From Sphingomonas sp. JC676 (GTDB lineage: Bacteria; Pseudomonadota; Alphaproteobacteria; Sphingomonadales; Sphingomonadaceae), in the NCBI RefSeq assembly GCF_014489075.1, contig NZ_JACTGR010000005.1, forward strand, positions 62,001-126,000: 64,000 bases of DNA, in the 5' to 3' direction. Positions 8,806 through 16,265 of the stretch are shown here, piece by piece. Both the position numbers and the translations under genes were made by a program. The stretch's first letter is position 1. Each line of letters starts with the position of its first letter. The notes beneath the pieces were generated by a model. That model searched no databases. It was not told where the DNA came from and worked only from the letters and a program-made list of their open reading frames with translations.

Positions 8806-9576
8806 ATGCGAATCGCCACCTACAATGTGAACGGCGTCAACGGACGCCTGCCGGTGCTGCTGCGCTGGCTGGAGCAGACCAAACCGGACGTGGTGTGCTT
8901 GCAGGAGCTGAAGGCCCCGGACGAGAAATTCCCCGAAGGCGCGATCCGCGACGCCGGCTATGGCGCGATCTGGCATGGGCAGAAGAGCTGGAACGGCGTC
9001 GCGATCCTGGCGCGCGGATGCGATCCGGTGGAGACGCGGCGCGGGCTTCCCGGCGATCCCGACGACAGCCATAGCCGCTATATCGAGGCGGCGGTGGACG
9101 GCGTGCTGGTGGCCGGGCTGTATTTGCCCAACGGCAATCCGCGGCCGGGGCCCAAGTTCGACTATAAGCTCCAATGGTTCGAGCGGCTGATCGCGCATGC
9201 CGCGGCGCTGGTGGTGACCGACGCGCCGGTGGTGGTGTGCGGCGACTATAACGTGATGCCGACCGAGCTGGACGTCTACAAGCCAGAGCGCTGGCTGGAC
9301 GATGCGCTGTTCGCGCCCGAGGTGCGCGCGGCATTCTTCCGGCTGCTCGACCAGGGCTGGACCGACGCGCTGCGCACGCTGCACCCGGGCGAGACGATCT
9401 ACACCTTCTGGGACTATTTCCGGAACGCGTTCGCAAGGGATGCCGGGCTGCGCATCGACCATTTCCTGCTCAACGCGCCCGCAGCGAAACGGCTGAAGGA
9501 CGCCCAGGTCGACAGCTTCGTGCGCGGCTGGGAGAAGACCAGCGACCATGCGCCGGTGTGGATCGAGCTGGGCTGA
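8806..9576 (+). CDS. xthA: Exodeoxyribonuclease III
   Basis: 256 residues. Double-strand-specific 3'-5' exonuclease and AP endonuclease of base-excision repair. Family motifs appear in order: YNVNGVN, the metal-binding Glu in LQELKAPD, NGVAIL, YLPNGNP, GDYNVMP, RIDHFLLN and the catalytic SDHAPVW near the C-terminus. The ATG at 8806 gives the family start; 28 extra upstream codons in frame are not conserved-looking. The 261 bases upstream hold no gene I can support. It ends 11 bases from the convergent MarR gene. Confidence 0.92.
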   Translation: MRIATYNVNGVNGRLPVLLRWLEQTKPDVVCLQELKAPDEKFPEGAIRDAGYGAIWHGQKSWNGVAILARGCDPVETRRGLPGDPDDSHSRYIEAAVDGVLVAGLYLPNGNPRPGPKFDYKLQWFERLIAHAAALVVTDAPVVVCGDYNVMPTELDVYKPERWLDDALFAPEVRAAFFRLLDQGWTDALRTLHPGETIYTFWDYFRNAFARDAGLRIDHFLLNAPAAKRLKDAQVDSFVRGWEKTSDHAPVWIELG

Positions 9577-9587
9577 CCCTCGGCACG

Positions 9588-10037
9588 CTACGCCGCGGCG
9601 CCGCCCAACGCCTCGCGGAGCTGCTTCACCTGCTCGTTGAGTGCGATGATCTGCGGGACGGTCAGCTTCGAGTTTTCGAGCAGCGCATCCGTCAGGCACG
9701 ATGCCTCGCTGCGCAGCCCCTTCCCCTTGGCGGTGAGGAACACTTGGACCTGGCGCTCGTCCGCCGGATTGCGCTGGCGCGAAACGAAGCCGGCGGCCTC
9801 GAGACGCTTCATCAGCGGCGTGATCGTGCTAGGCTCAAGCGCGAGTCGATCGGCGATGGCGCTGATCGTCTGGCCGTCGCCTTCCCAGAGTGTGCTCAGC
9901 ACGAGCAACTGCGGGTAGGTCACGCCCAGCGAATCGAGCATCGGCTTGTACAGCCGATTGATCGCGATCGAGGTCGAATAGAGCGAAAAGCAGAGCTGCG
10001 CATCGAGCGGCAGCGGCTCCTTGGCATGCTGGGACAC
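9588..10037 (-). CDS. MarR family regulator, OhrR-like with sensor cysteine
   Basis: 149 residues, winged-helix MarR fold: YPQLLVLSTLW, recognition helix PSTITPLMKRLEAAGF, and wing with RNPADERQVQVFLTAKG. Cys16 in QLCFSLYSTS sits at the position of the peroxide-sensing cysteine of OhrR proteins, so oxidation by organic peroxide or a reactive electrophile is the likely signal. It is divergent from a secreted alpha/beta hydrolase, with two TATCGCGATA palindromes between the starts. Auto-repression and repression of the hydrolase are inferred. Confidence 0.85.
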   Translation of the reverse strand: MSQHAKEPLPLDAQLCFSLYSTSIAINRLYKPMLDSLGVTYPQLLVLSTLWEGDGQTISAIADRLALEPSTITPLMKRLEAAGFVSRQRNPADERQVQVFLTAKGKGLRSEASCLTDALLENSKLTVPQIIALNEQVKQLREALGGAAA

Positions 10038-10079
10038 AAAAACCTCGCTTTCAGATCAATCTCTTATGGCAGGAATGCA

Positions 10080-10144
10080 TATCGCGATAAATTTCTTCTG
10101 GACAAGGGGTAATTGTGATGGCATTTAATATTTATCGCGATAAA
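10080..10144. promoter_or_regulatory. Two TATCGCGATA palindromes, candidate MarR operators
   Basis: TATCGCGATA at 10080-10089 lies 43 bases upstream of the MarR start. The longer perfect palindrome TTTATCGCGATAAA at 10131-10144 lies 36 bases upstream of the hydrolase ATG. A half-like ATATCGC follows at 10147-10153. The spacer is AT-rich against a GC-rich background. One site per divergent promoter is the layout expected for a dimeric MarR repressor controlling both genes. Binding is inferred. Confidence 0.6.
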
Positions 10145-10179
10145 CAATATCGCAGCAAACAAATGGAAGGAGATCCGAA

Positions 10180-10953
10180 ATGACCAAGTCCAAGATGCTT
10201 CTCGCCGCCGCTGCCTCGCTCGCTTTGGGCGCCGCCCCTGCCGCTGCCCAGGACAAGACGTCCGCGCCGATCAAGTCTGTCGTGCTCGTGCATGGCGGCT
10301 TTGTCGATGGCTCCGGCTGGATGGATGTCTACAAGATCCTCAAGAAGGACGGCTACAAGGTCACCATCGTCCAGAACCCGACCAACTCGCTGGCCGACGA
10401 CGTTGCCGTCACCAGGCGCGCGATCGCCGCTGCCGATGGTCAGGTGATCCTGGTCGGCCACAGCTATGGCGGCGTGGTCGTCTCCGAGGCGGGCACCGAT
10501 CCCAAGGTCGCTGGCGTGGTCTATATCGCCGCCTTCGCGCCGGATAAGGGCGAGTCGGTGAGCTCGCTGATCGCCAATCCCCCGGCGGGCGCGCCGGTGC
10601 CGCCGATCCTGCCCCCCAAGGACGGCTATCTGTTCCTCGATCAGACCAAGTTCGCGGCTTCGTTCGCGGCGGATGTCCGGCCCGACCTCGCCCAGTTCAT
10701 GGCGGACTCGCAGGTTCCCTGGGGCGTCGAGGCGCTGCAGGGCGCGGTGACCAGCCCGGCATGGCGCGTGAAGCCCAGCTGGTACCTGGTGGCGAGCGAG
10801 GACAAGATGATCCCGCCGGCCGCGCAGCGGATGATGGCGGCCCGCGCCGGAGCGCATGTCTCGGAAACCCCGGCCAGCCACTCGGTCTATGTCTCGAAGC
10901 CCGCCGCGGTCGCAGCGATCATCGAGCAGGCCGCGCAGGGCGCCGCCAAGTAA
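10180..10953 (+). CDS. Secreted alpha/beta hydrolase
   Basis: 257 residues. Signal peptide of about 23 residues (ending AAAQ), then an alpha/beta hydrolase fold: oxyanion region VLVHGGFVDGSGW, nucleophile elbow GHSYGG with Ser about 92, and a His near the C-terminus in ASHSVYV. The family of small esterase-like enzymes with this layout is often stress-induced. The strong site AAGGAGAT precedes the ATG. Divergent from an OhrR-like MarR regulator, so the substrate may be a peroxide- or electrophile-linked compound; that is inference. Confidence 0.85.
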   Translation: MTKSKMLLAAAASLALGAAPAAAQDKTSAPIKSVVLVHGGFVDGSGWMDVYKILKKDGYKVTIVQNPTNSLADDVAVTRRAIAAADGQVILVGHSYGGVVVSEAGTDPKVAGVVYIAAFAPDKGESVSSLIANPPAGAPVPPILPPKDGYLFLDQTKFAASFAADVRPDLAQFMADSQVPWGVEALQGAVTSPAWRVKPSWYLVASEDKMIPPAAQRMMAARAGAHVSETPASHSVYVSKPAAVAAIIEQAAQGAAK

Positions 10954-10972
10954 CCCCACTCCCTACCCCGCT

Positions 10973-11006
10973 GGCGCCGGATCTCTTGCGAGGTCCGGCG
11001 CCTTTG
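10973..11006 (+). terminator. Hairpin terminator after the hydrolase gene
   Basis: Nine-base-pair stem GGCGCCGGA / TCCGGCGCC with a 12-base loop, followed by a short T run (TTTG). It lies 20 bases after the hydrolase stop and 19 bases before the convergent UPF0016 stop. The T run is short, so termination may be partial. Confidence 0.55.
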
Positions 11007-11024
11007 CGTGCAACGCGGTGCTGC

Positions 11025-11633
11025 TCACAACCATCCGGCGGTCTGCGCCAGTAGCCACAGGCCGATGCCGAGGAACAGCAAGGCCGCGACCATCCGGACG
11101 ATGTGGAGCGGCACGCGGCGGATCAGTTCGTTGCCGAGGAACACCGCGGGGACGTTGGCGAGCATCATCCCCAGCGTCGTGCCGGCGGTGACCCACAGCA
11201 CCTGATGGAAGCGCGCGCCGAGTGCGACGGTGGCGATCTGGGTCTTGTCGCCCATCTCAACCAGGAAGAAGGCGATCGCAGTGGTGAGGAAGGCGCCGAA
11301 GCGGCCCGGCGTTCCGGCGACATCGTCGAGCTTGTCCGGGATCAGCGTCCATACCGCCATCGCGATGAACGAGGCCGCGATCAGATAGCGGAACCACAAT
11401 CCCTGGAGCAGCGAGGCGACTTCGGAGCCGACCAAAGCGGCGAGAAAATGATTGGCGAGCGTCGCCACCAGGATGCCGAAGATGATCGGCACGGGGCGCT
11501 TGAAGCGTGTGGCCAGGACGATGGCGAGAAGTTGGGTCTTGTCGCCGATCTCGGCGAGCGCAACGACGGCGGTGGAGGTGAGCAGGGCTTCCAAGACGGT
11601 CTCCGGGCCGGGCGAATGCGAATCCAACAGCAT
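11025..11633 (-). CDS. UPF0016 (GDT1/TMEM165-type) manganese exporter
   Basis: 202 residues, about six membrane helices. The two hallmark metal-binding motifs are present, AEIGDKTQ near residue 25 and VEMGDKTQ near 130, one per half of the inverted-repeat fold. The bacterial family exports Mn2+ (some members Ca2+/H+). The start at 11633 is chosen because the longer frame to 11672 runs into the 3' edge of a Mn2+ riboswitch that precedes this gene. That riboswitch is strong independent evidence for a manganese role. Confidence 0.88.
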   Translation of the reverse strand: MLLDSHSPGPETVLEALLTSTAVVALAEIGDKTQLLAIVLATRFKRPVPIIFGILVATLANHFLAALVGSEVASLLQGLWFRYLIAASFIAMAVWTLIPDKLDDVAGTPGRFGAFLTTAIAFFLVEMGDKTQIATVALGARFHQVLWVTAGTTLGMMLANVPAVFLGNELIRRVPLHIVRMVAALLFLGIGLWLLAQTAGWL

Positions 11634-11664
11634 CGCAAATCCCGCCCGGCATGAGCGGAGATGC

Positions 11665-11785
11665 GACGCCATTGGTCTCGCCCGAACGGAAACTCCGCTC
11701 CCCGCGCACCACGGCCTCTCGACCGAGTATGTTGACGCGCGGGCCCGTCCTGGGTGGACGGCTGGCTACTCCCCAGATGACGAAG
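11665..11785 (-). promoter_or_regulatory. yybP-ykoY (Mn2+-sensing) riboswitch
   Basis: Read on the minus strand, the leader of the UPF0016 gene contains the class signatures in order: GGGGAGTAGCC (11774-11764), GTCAACATACTCGG (about 11736-11723), and GGGCGAGACCA (about 11684-11674). These are the conserved L1 and L3 metal-binding loops and closing strand of the yybP-ykoY class, which senses Mn2+. GTCAT at the 5' side can pair with ATGGC at the 3' side as P1. Downstream, CTCCGCTC (11660-11653) is perfectly complementary to GAGCGGAG inside the aptamer (11700-11693), a candidate expression platform. Family and ligand are established knowledge; the switching model is inference. Confidence 0.88.
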
Positions 11786-11842
11786 GCGCGGTACCGTATG
11801 CTGCGCCGCAGCGCAAGTTGCGCGCGCCGAGCGTTCCGTCAG

Positions 11843-12118
11843 TTAGTTTTCGCGCTCTCTCGGCGAGGCAGCGAGGTTGCGCCTGCTCAAAGCCGCCCTG
11901 GCATCCGCCTCATTCAAGTCGTTAAACTCCGCCCACTCTGTCTCTGTGAGGCAGAATCGCTTGGCCATCATCGAGCCGGTAGGAACGAGACGGCGGCAGA
12001 TCTTCTTTTCCTTGGCCGGCTGCGCGCCCGGAGCCGGCGCAGTGGGCGTGTCCTGCGCGGCGGCAGGCAAGCAGACCAGTAATCCTGAAGTAGCGGCCGC
12101 AAGTAGAAGTCTGAACAT
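11843..12118 (-). CDS. Small secreted protein with KICRRLVPTGS-type motif
   Basis: 91 residues. Signal peptide (about 1-22, ending AAAQ), a Pro/Ala-rich linker, then a compact segment with two cysteines (KKICRR and KRFCLTETEW). Small periplasmic proteins with this Cys-Arg-x-Pro-Thr-Gly-Ser pattern seem common in sphingomonads, from general recall; function unknown. The two cysteines may form a disulfide. GAGGGGGTG lies upstream of the ATG. It precedes the riboswitch-controlled UPF0016 gene on the same strand, but the riboswitch between them argues for a separate transcript. Confidence 0.7.
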   Translation of the reverse strand: MFRLLLAAATSGLLVCLPAAAQDTPTAPAPGAQPAKEKKICRRLVPTGSMMAKRFCLTETEWAEFNDLNEADARAALSRRNLAASPREREN

Positions 12119-12191
12119 CTTATTTCACCCCCTCATTCGAATCGGATATAACCTCGACTGAGGGAGCGTGACAACTTCCTTCCTGATGGGA

Positions 12192-12872
12192 TCAGACGCG
12201 TAGATACCGGAAATACCAGACCTCGTGCCCCTTGCGCCGCGCCTTGCGTTCGTAGCGGGTCTCGGGCCAGTCGTCCGGGCGGGTGAGGAAATCCTGCGCG
12301 GTCCTGGCCTGCCATTCGAAATCGCGGCGGCCGTTCATCACCATCATCGACCAGCGGCAATAGACCGGGTGATCGGTGCCGAGGCGGAATTCGCAACCGG
12401 GCTTGAGCTTCGCGGCGATCAGATCGAGCGGGCCTTCATTGACCATGCGCCGTTTGGCGTGGCGCGCCTTGCGCCACGGATCGGGATGGAGAAGATAGAG
12501 CCGGTCGAGGCTCGCGTCGGGCAGGCGCTCGAGCACGGTGAGCGCATCGCCCATGTGCAGGCGGACGTTCGACAGTTCCTCGTCGCGGATATGATTGAGC
12601 GCACCGACCACGCCGTTGAGGAAGGGCTCGCAGCCGATGAAGCCGTGATCCGGGCGCATCAGCGCCTGCCCCGCCAGATGCTCGCCTGAGCCGAAGCCGA
12701 TCTCGAACTCGAGCGGGCGATCGTCGCCGAACAGGGTGCGCGCGTCGAGCGCGCCGGTTTCGGGGACGCTGACCTGGGGCAGCATCTCTTCCATAAGCGC
12801 GGACTGGCCCTGGCGGAGCTTGTGCCCGGCGCGGCGGCCATAGAGGCGGCGAATGGTAGTCGGATCGGCCAT
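12192..12872 (-). CDS. trmB: tRNA (guanine-N7-)-methyltransferase TrmB
   Basis: 226 residues from the ATG at 12872 (MADPTTIRRLYGRR). SAM-dependent formation of m7G46 in the tRNA variable loop. Visible motifs: SAM-binding FEIGFGSGEHL, then the family-specific LLHPDPWRKARHAKRR and the C-terminal TRYERKARRKG. An upstream ATG at 12884 is also possible; neither has a clear ribosome site. In related genomes it usually follows metK; here four kb of other genes lie between. Confidence 0.92.
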   Translation of the reverse strand: MADPTTIRRLYGRRAGHKLRQGQSALMEEMLPQVSVPETGALDARTLFGDDRPLEFEIGFGSGEHLAGQALMRPDHGFIGCEPFLNGVVGALNHIRDEELSNVRLHMGDALTVLERLPDASLDRLYLLHPDPWRKARHAKRRMVNEGPLDLIAAKLKPGCEFRLGTDHPVYCRWSMMVMNGRRDFEWQARTAQDFLTRPDDWPETRYERKARRKGHEVWYFRYLRV

Positions 12873-12922
12873 CCGGGCGCGCATAGAGGCGCCGGGCGGG
12901 GATCGCAAACCGGGACGGACGC

Positions 12923-13258
12923 CTAGCTCCGCCCACCCACTTTGGCATAGGCATTGAGGATAGCGGGGATCAGCCCGGGAAAGCGCTCTTCCACCTCCGC
13001 GCAGCGCGACGCGTTGACCATTTCCACGCCCTGACGTTCCGAGCGGATCAAACCCGCGTCCCGCAGCACCTTGAAATGCTGCGACAGCGACGATTTCGGG
13101 ATGGTCCGATCACCGACGCTGGCGAAGGTCGAGCAGCCCTGGACACACGAGACCCCCGCAAGCTCGACGAAGATCGCCGCGCGCACCGGATCGGACAAGG
13201 CGTGGAGGATCGCCTCCGGCCGTACATCGTCCATCGAGGGGTGAAACAGGGGTCGCAT
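12923..13258 (-). CDS. ArsR-type winged-helix regulator
   Basis: 111 residues from the ATG at 13258. The winged helix reads ALSDPVRAAIFVELAG, then the recognition helix region PKSSLSQHFKVLRDAGLI and the wing RQGVEMVN. A Cys-x-x-x-Cys pair (CVQGC) lies between helices and could be redox- or metal-responsive, but the classical CxCxxC arsenic site is absent. Start choice is uncertain (13234 also possible). Divergent from an SDR oxidoreductase with a dyad between, so it probably represses that gene and itself. Confidence 0.8.
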   Translation of the reverse strand: MRPLFHPSMDDVRPEAILHALSDPVRAAIFVELAGVSCVQGCSTFASVGDRTIPKSSLSQHFKVLRDAGLIRSERQGVEMVNASRCAEVEERFPGLIPAILNAYAKVGGRS

Positions 13259-13295
13259 AAAAAAACAGATAGGGGGGCTTGAAGCTTGGTTCAAC

Positions 13296-13314
13296 AGTTC
13301 CGATTTCCTGAACT
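13296..13314. promoter_or_regulatory. Dyad AGTTC-N9-GAACT, candidate ArsR-type operator
   Basis: Perfect five-base arms separated by nine bases, in the 112-base spacer between the divergent ArsR and SDR genes. A further TTCA/TGAA repeat overlaps it. Spacing and core resemble sites of ArsR-type winged-helix dimers. Binding is inferred from position. Confidence 0.4.
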
Positions 13315-13370
13315 ATGGGACTAAGGCACGCCATCCCGACGGCCGACCCAGCAGATTAGGGATCAAAATC

Positions 13371-14117
13371 ATGTCGAAACTCGCAGGCAAGGTCGCCGTC
13401 GTCACCGGGGCTTCCAAGGGCATCGGCGCCGGAATCGCCAAGGCGCTCGCCGCCGAAGGTGCCGCGGTCGTCGTCAACTATGCATCGAGCAAGGCCGGGG
13501 CGGACGCCGTGGTCGAAGCCATCACCCAGGCCGGCGGCAAGGCGGTCGCAGTGCAAGGCGACGTCGCCAAGGCCGATCAGGCCGAGGGCATCATCCAGGC
13601 TGCGATCACGAATTTCGGCCGGCTGGACGTGCTGGTCAACAATTCGGGCGTCTATGAATTCGCGCCGATCGAGGCGATCACCGAAGAGCATTATCGCCGG
13701 CAATTCGACATCAACGTGCTCGGCTTGCTGCTCACCACCAAGGCGGCCGAGAAGCATCTGGGGGAAGGCGCGAGCATCATCAACATCTCGTCGGTAGTCA
13801 CCAGTGTGCTGATGCCGCAATCGGCGGTCTATACCGGCACCAAGGGCGCAGTGGACGCGATCACCGGCGTGCTGGCCAATGAACTCGGCCCGCGCAAGAT
13901 CCGCGTCAATGCGATCAACCCGGGTGTCGTTGAAACCGAGGGCACGCACGAAGCAGGCGTCGTCGGCTCGGAGATGGAAGCCGGGTTCGCGGCCCAGACG
14001 CCGCTGGGCCGTGTCGGCCAGCCGGAAGACATTGCCGCGGTCGCGGTGTTCCTCGCTTCCGACGATTCGCGCTGGCTGACCGGCGAGAAGATCGCCGCGA
14101 GCGGCGGGCTGCGCTAA
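13371..14117 (+). CDS. SDR family oxidoreductase
   Basis: 248 residues, classical short-chain dehydrogenase. TGASKGIG cofactor loop (about 12-19), NNSG (about 90), and the catalytic Ser (INISSV), Tyr and Lys (YTGTKG). The Asn at position 37 (VVNYASSK) after strand 2 suggests NADP(H) preference, as Asp at this place favours NAD(H). Closest in style to glucose-1-dehydrogenase or 3-oxoacyl reductase-like members; substrate unknown. Controlled presumably by the divergent ArsR regulator. Confidence 0.87.
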   Translation: MSKLAGKVAVVTGASKGIGAGIAKALAAEGAAVVVNYASSKAGADAVVEAITQAGGKAVAVQGDVAKADQAEGIIQAAITNFGRLDVLVNNSGVYEFAPIEAITEEHYRRQFDINVLGLLLTTKAAEKHLGEGASIINISSVVTSVLMPQSAVYTGTKGAVDAITGVLANELGPRKIRVNAINPGVVETEGTHEAGVVGSEMEAGFAAQTPLGRVGQPEDIAAVAVFLASDDSRWLTGEKIAASGGLR

Positions 14118-14126
14118 ACCTGGGGC

Positions 14127-14163
14127 AGCGCGGGCTTCTCTTCCACGAGGGGCCCGCGCTTGC
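14127..14163 (+). terminator. Hairpin after the SDR gene
   Basis: Nine-base-pair stem AGCGCGGGC / GCCCGCGCT with a 16-base loop, ten bases after the SDR stop and next to the convergent stop at 14166. It has almost no T run, so it may be a weak or bidirectional terminator. Confidence 0.4.
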
Positions 14164-14165
14164 GT

Positions 14166-15122
14166 TCAATAAGCGCGGACGGCGGGCTTGAGGCCGTTCT
14201 GGTCGCACATGCCCTTCATATATTCGTTGAAATGGTGCTGGACATATTCCTTGCCGTTCCAGCGCTCGACCGGGAAGCAGAAGCCGGGGCCGCCGATCTC
14301 GAGATCGGGCCAGCCGCCCGGGCCCCTGGCCTTGAACTCGGCGATCCCGGTTTCCGACGTGATCTGCTTCCAGCTCCCGTCTGGCTGCTGGCCGACCAGC
14401 GCAAAATAGGCGCCGGTATTGCCGTAGCAGAAGGTGCCGCCCTCGGTGATCAAAGCCTCGGCGCGGCCGTCGCCGTTCAGGTCCCGGATGCTTTCGATCA
14501 TAGCGCCCGCGGGATCGGGCTGGTCGGCGCAGATCAGCCATTTGGCGCCCTTCCTCGTGGCGCCGGCGGCCTTGAAGATCGCGGTGCGCTGGACAGGGGT
14601 GAGCGCGGCGGGCTTGGTCGCGGGGCTGACCATGCCGGCCGATGCCTGGGCCGGAGTCGCGACAGGCAGGGGCTTGGCCGGAACAGCACCGAGGGGCGCG
14701 TAGACGCCGGCGGCATAGCGGATCGGCACGACCTTGCCGCCGCTGCTATATTGGAGATCGAGCCATCCCTGGGGCCCTTGGCTGATAGCCTTGACGGTAC
14801 CCGTGTGGCTGAACAGCAGGCGCCAGGGCCCGTTCGGGCCATCACGCGCGACCAGCGCGAAATAGGCATTGTCGGGGGCGTAGCACGGCCCGGCATCGGT
14901 GAAGATCGCCTCGTTCTTCTGCTTGTCGCCGCTATAGTCGAGCAAGGTGACGCGTGGATTGGCGGGGGCGCCGCAGCGATTGACCGGCCGGTCAGCGACG
15001 ATCCTGAACCCCGCGGCGGTGAAGAGCTGCGCCCGGTCGCCAAAGGGCGAGGTCTGGGCCAGGCCGGCGGCGACCGGCGCCGCGAGGAGCGCCCCGACAA
15101 TCATCAACTTACCGAGCATCAT
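14166..15122 (-). CDS. Secreted protein with two related domains
   Basis: 318 residues. Signal peptide (about 1-22). Two copies of a roughly 95-residue unit (about 45-140 and 190-290) share a Cys near the start, an acidic 'D.(S/N)GD' turn followed by E(A)(I/L), a CY motif before A-Y-F-A-L-V, a W, then G-W-(L/P)-D-L. The second copy keeps a cleaner calcium-loop-like DLNGDGRAEAL. A Pro/Ala-rich linker separates them. Resembles VCBS/FG-GAP-like secreted proteins of unknown role. Monocistronic, convergent with the SDR gene. Confidence 0.7.
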   Translation of the reverse strand: MMLGKLMIVGALLAAPVAAGLAQTSPFGDRAQLFTAAGFRIVADRPVNRCGAPANPRVTLLDYSGDKQKNEAIFTDAGPCYAPDNAYFALVARDGPNGPWRLLFSHTGTVKAISQGPQGWLDLQYSSGGKVVPIRYAAGVYAPLGAVPAKPLPVATPAQASAGMVSPATKPAALTPVQRTAIFKAAGATRKGAKWLICADQPDPAGAMIESIRDLNGDGRAEALITEGGTFCYGNTGAYFALVGQQPDGSWKQITSETGIAEFKARGPGGWPDLEIGGPGFCFPVERWNGKEYVQHHFNEYMKGMCDQNGLKPAVRAY

Positions 15123-15200
15123 GCCTCAATCCCCTCCGGCGAATCGCCGGCCGAGACTAGCATGCGGATGACGTCATGACTTCACGATTGCGCAGGTTCA

Positions 15201-16028
15201 TCAGAGCGCGAGCTGGGCGACCTGACAGGTGGTGCGGAGCGGGAGCGACGCGCGATGGTGATGCGCGAGGCGGCGATGCTGGGGCACGGTTGCGCGCGGC
15301 TCGCGGCGGAGCAAGGCGGGATTGGTGAGCGTGCGCACGGCCGGCTCGGCGGTCCAGTCGCCCTGGACGTGGCAGAGGCCGAGCGCGGCAAGTGCTTCCA
15401 GCTCGCCACGAGTCTCGACGCCCGTAGCAACGACGGTGACGCCCATGCCGCGTGCGAGGCGCATCACCCCTTCGACGATCGGGCGACGCGAGGCGCTGGC
15501 GTCGATGCGGCGGACCAGTGTGCCGTCGAGCTTGACGAAGCGCGGGGTGAAACGGGCAAGCAGATTGAGGGCGACCGGGCCGGCGGCGAAAGCATCGAGC
15601 GCGACCGAAAGCCCGCGCGCCATGCACGCCTTGATCAGCGCCGCGGCGCTGTCGCGGTCGCCGCGCTCGTCGGCGCTGACTTCTACGACGAGCCGATCGA
15701 CCGGGAAGCGATGTGCAAGCGCAGTGCGGAACAGGTGCGAGAGGAGCGGTTCGGTCTTGCCGCCCGCAGCACCGACGGGGACTGCTAGAAGTGCGTCCGA
15801 ACGGAGCAGCCCGGCGGCGACGGCGCGCTCCACCGCCAGCGTGATCCGGCGTGCCTCGAGCGAGATGCGCAATTCGGGCGGGAGCGCCGCGGCGGCGGCG
15901 CTGAAGCTGCGGCCGCGCGACGCGGTGGCGACGGCCTGCCAGGCGAAGGGCTGCGATGCGCCGAGTGCGATCATCGGCTTGAGCGTGACCTCAAGGTGCA
16001 GGCTATCGAGCATCCGATCGTCCATCAT
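15201..16028 (-). CDS. Degenerate EAL-domain protein (likely non-catalytic)
   Basis: 275 residues, one EAL fold. Conserved late motifs remain: FVKLDGTLV, VVATGVETRGE and CHVQGDW. The catalytic ExLxR motif is missing (the region reads FAWQAVATAS), the metal-binding Asn and Glu strands are replaced (LLAVPVGAAG, VVEVSADE), and the DDFG loop is LDAFAAG. Cyclic-di-GMP hydrolysis is therefore unlikely; it may bind the nucleotide or a partner. ACAGGAGACGG lies upstream of the start. Second of two adjacent EAL genes. Confidence 0.8.
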   Translation of the reverse strand: MMDDRMLDSLHLEVTLKPMIALGASQPFAWQAVATASRGRSFSAAAAALPPELRISLEARRITLAVERAVAAGLLRSDALLAVPVGAAGGKTEPLLSHLFRTALAHRFPVDRLVVEVSADERGDRDSAAALIKACMARGLSVALDAFAAGPVALNLLARFTPRFVKLDGTLVRRIDASASRRPIVEGVMRLARGMGVTVVATGVETRGELEALAALGLCHVQGDWTAEPAVRTLTNPALLRREPRATVPQHRRLAHHHRASLPLRTTCQVAQLAL

Positions 16029-16265
16029 TCCGTCTCCTGTTGGAAAGATGAATATTGGTTAATGAAAGCTTCGCCCACTCCGTGCCTCGCCGCATTGGAT
16101 TCGCCCGCATAGGGACTCTACCAAGTAGCGGAGCAGGCGATTTGGCGGGGTGCCGAAGGCGAGCGAGTCGCGCGCGATCGACGGCGGCTCAGCAGTTTAG
16201 CGATAGCTGCTTATACGTGCATATGTCCGCGGCAATCGCGGCCGCGGCGGTATGACGCGACATGC

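Noticed and set aside
12923..13258. ArsR gene as an arsenic sensor
   Set aside because: It lacks the CxCxxC site, and its divergent partner is an SDR enzyme rather than an ars gene.
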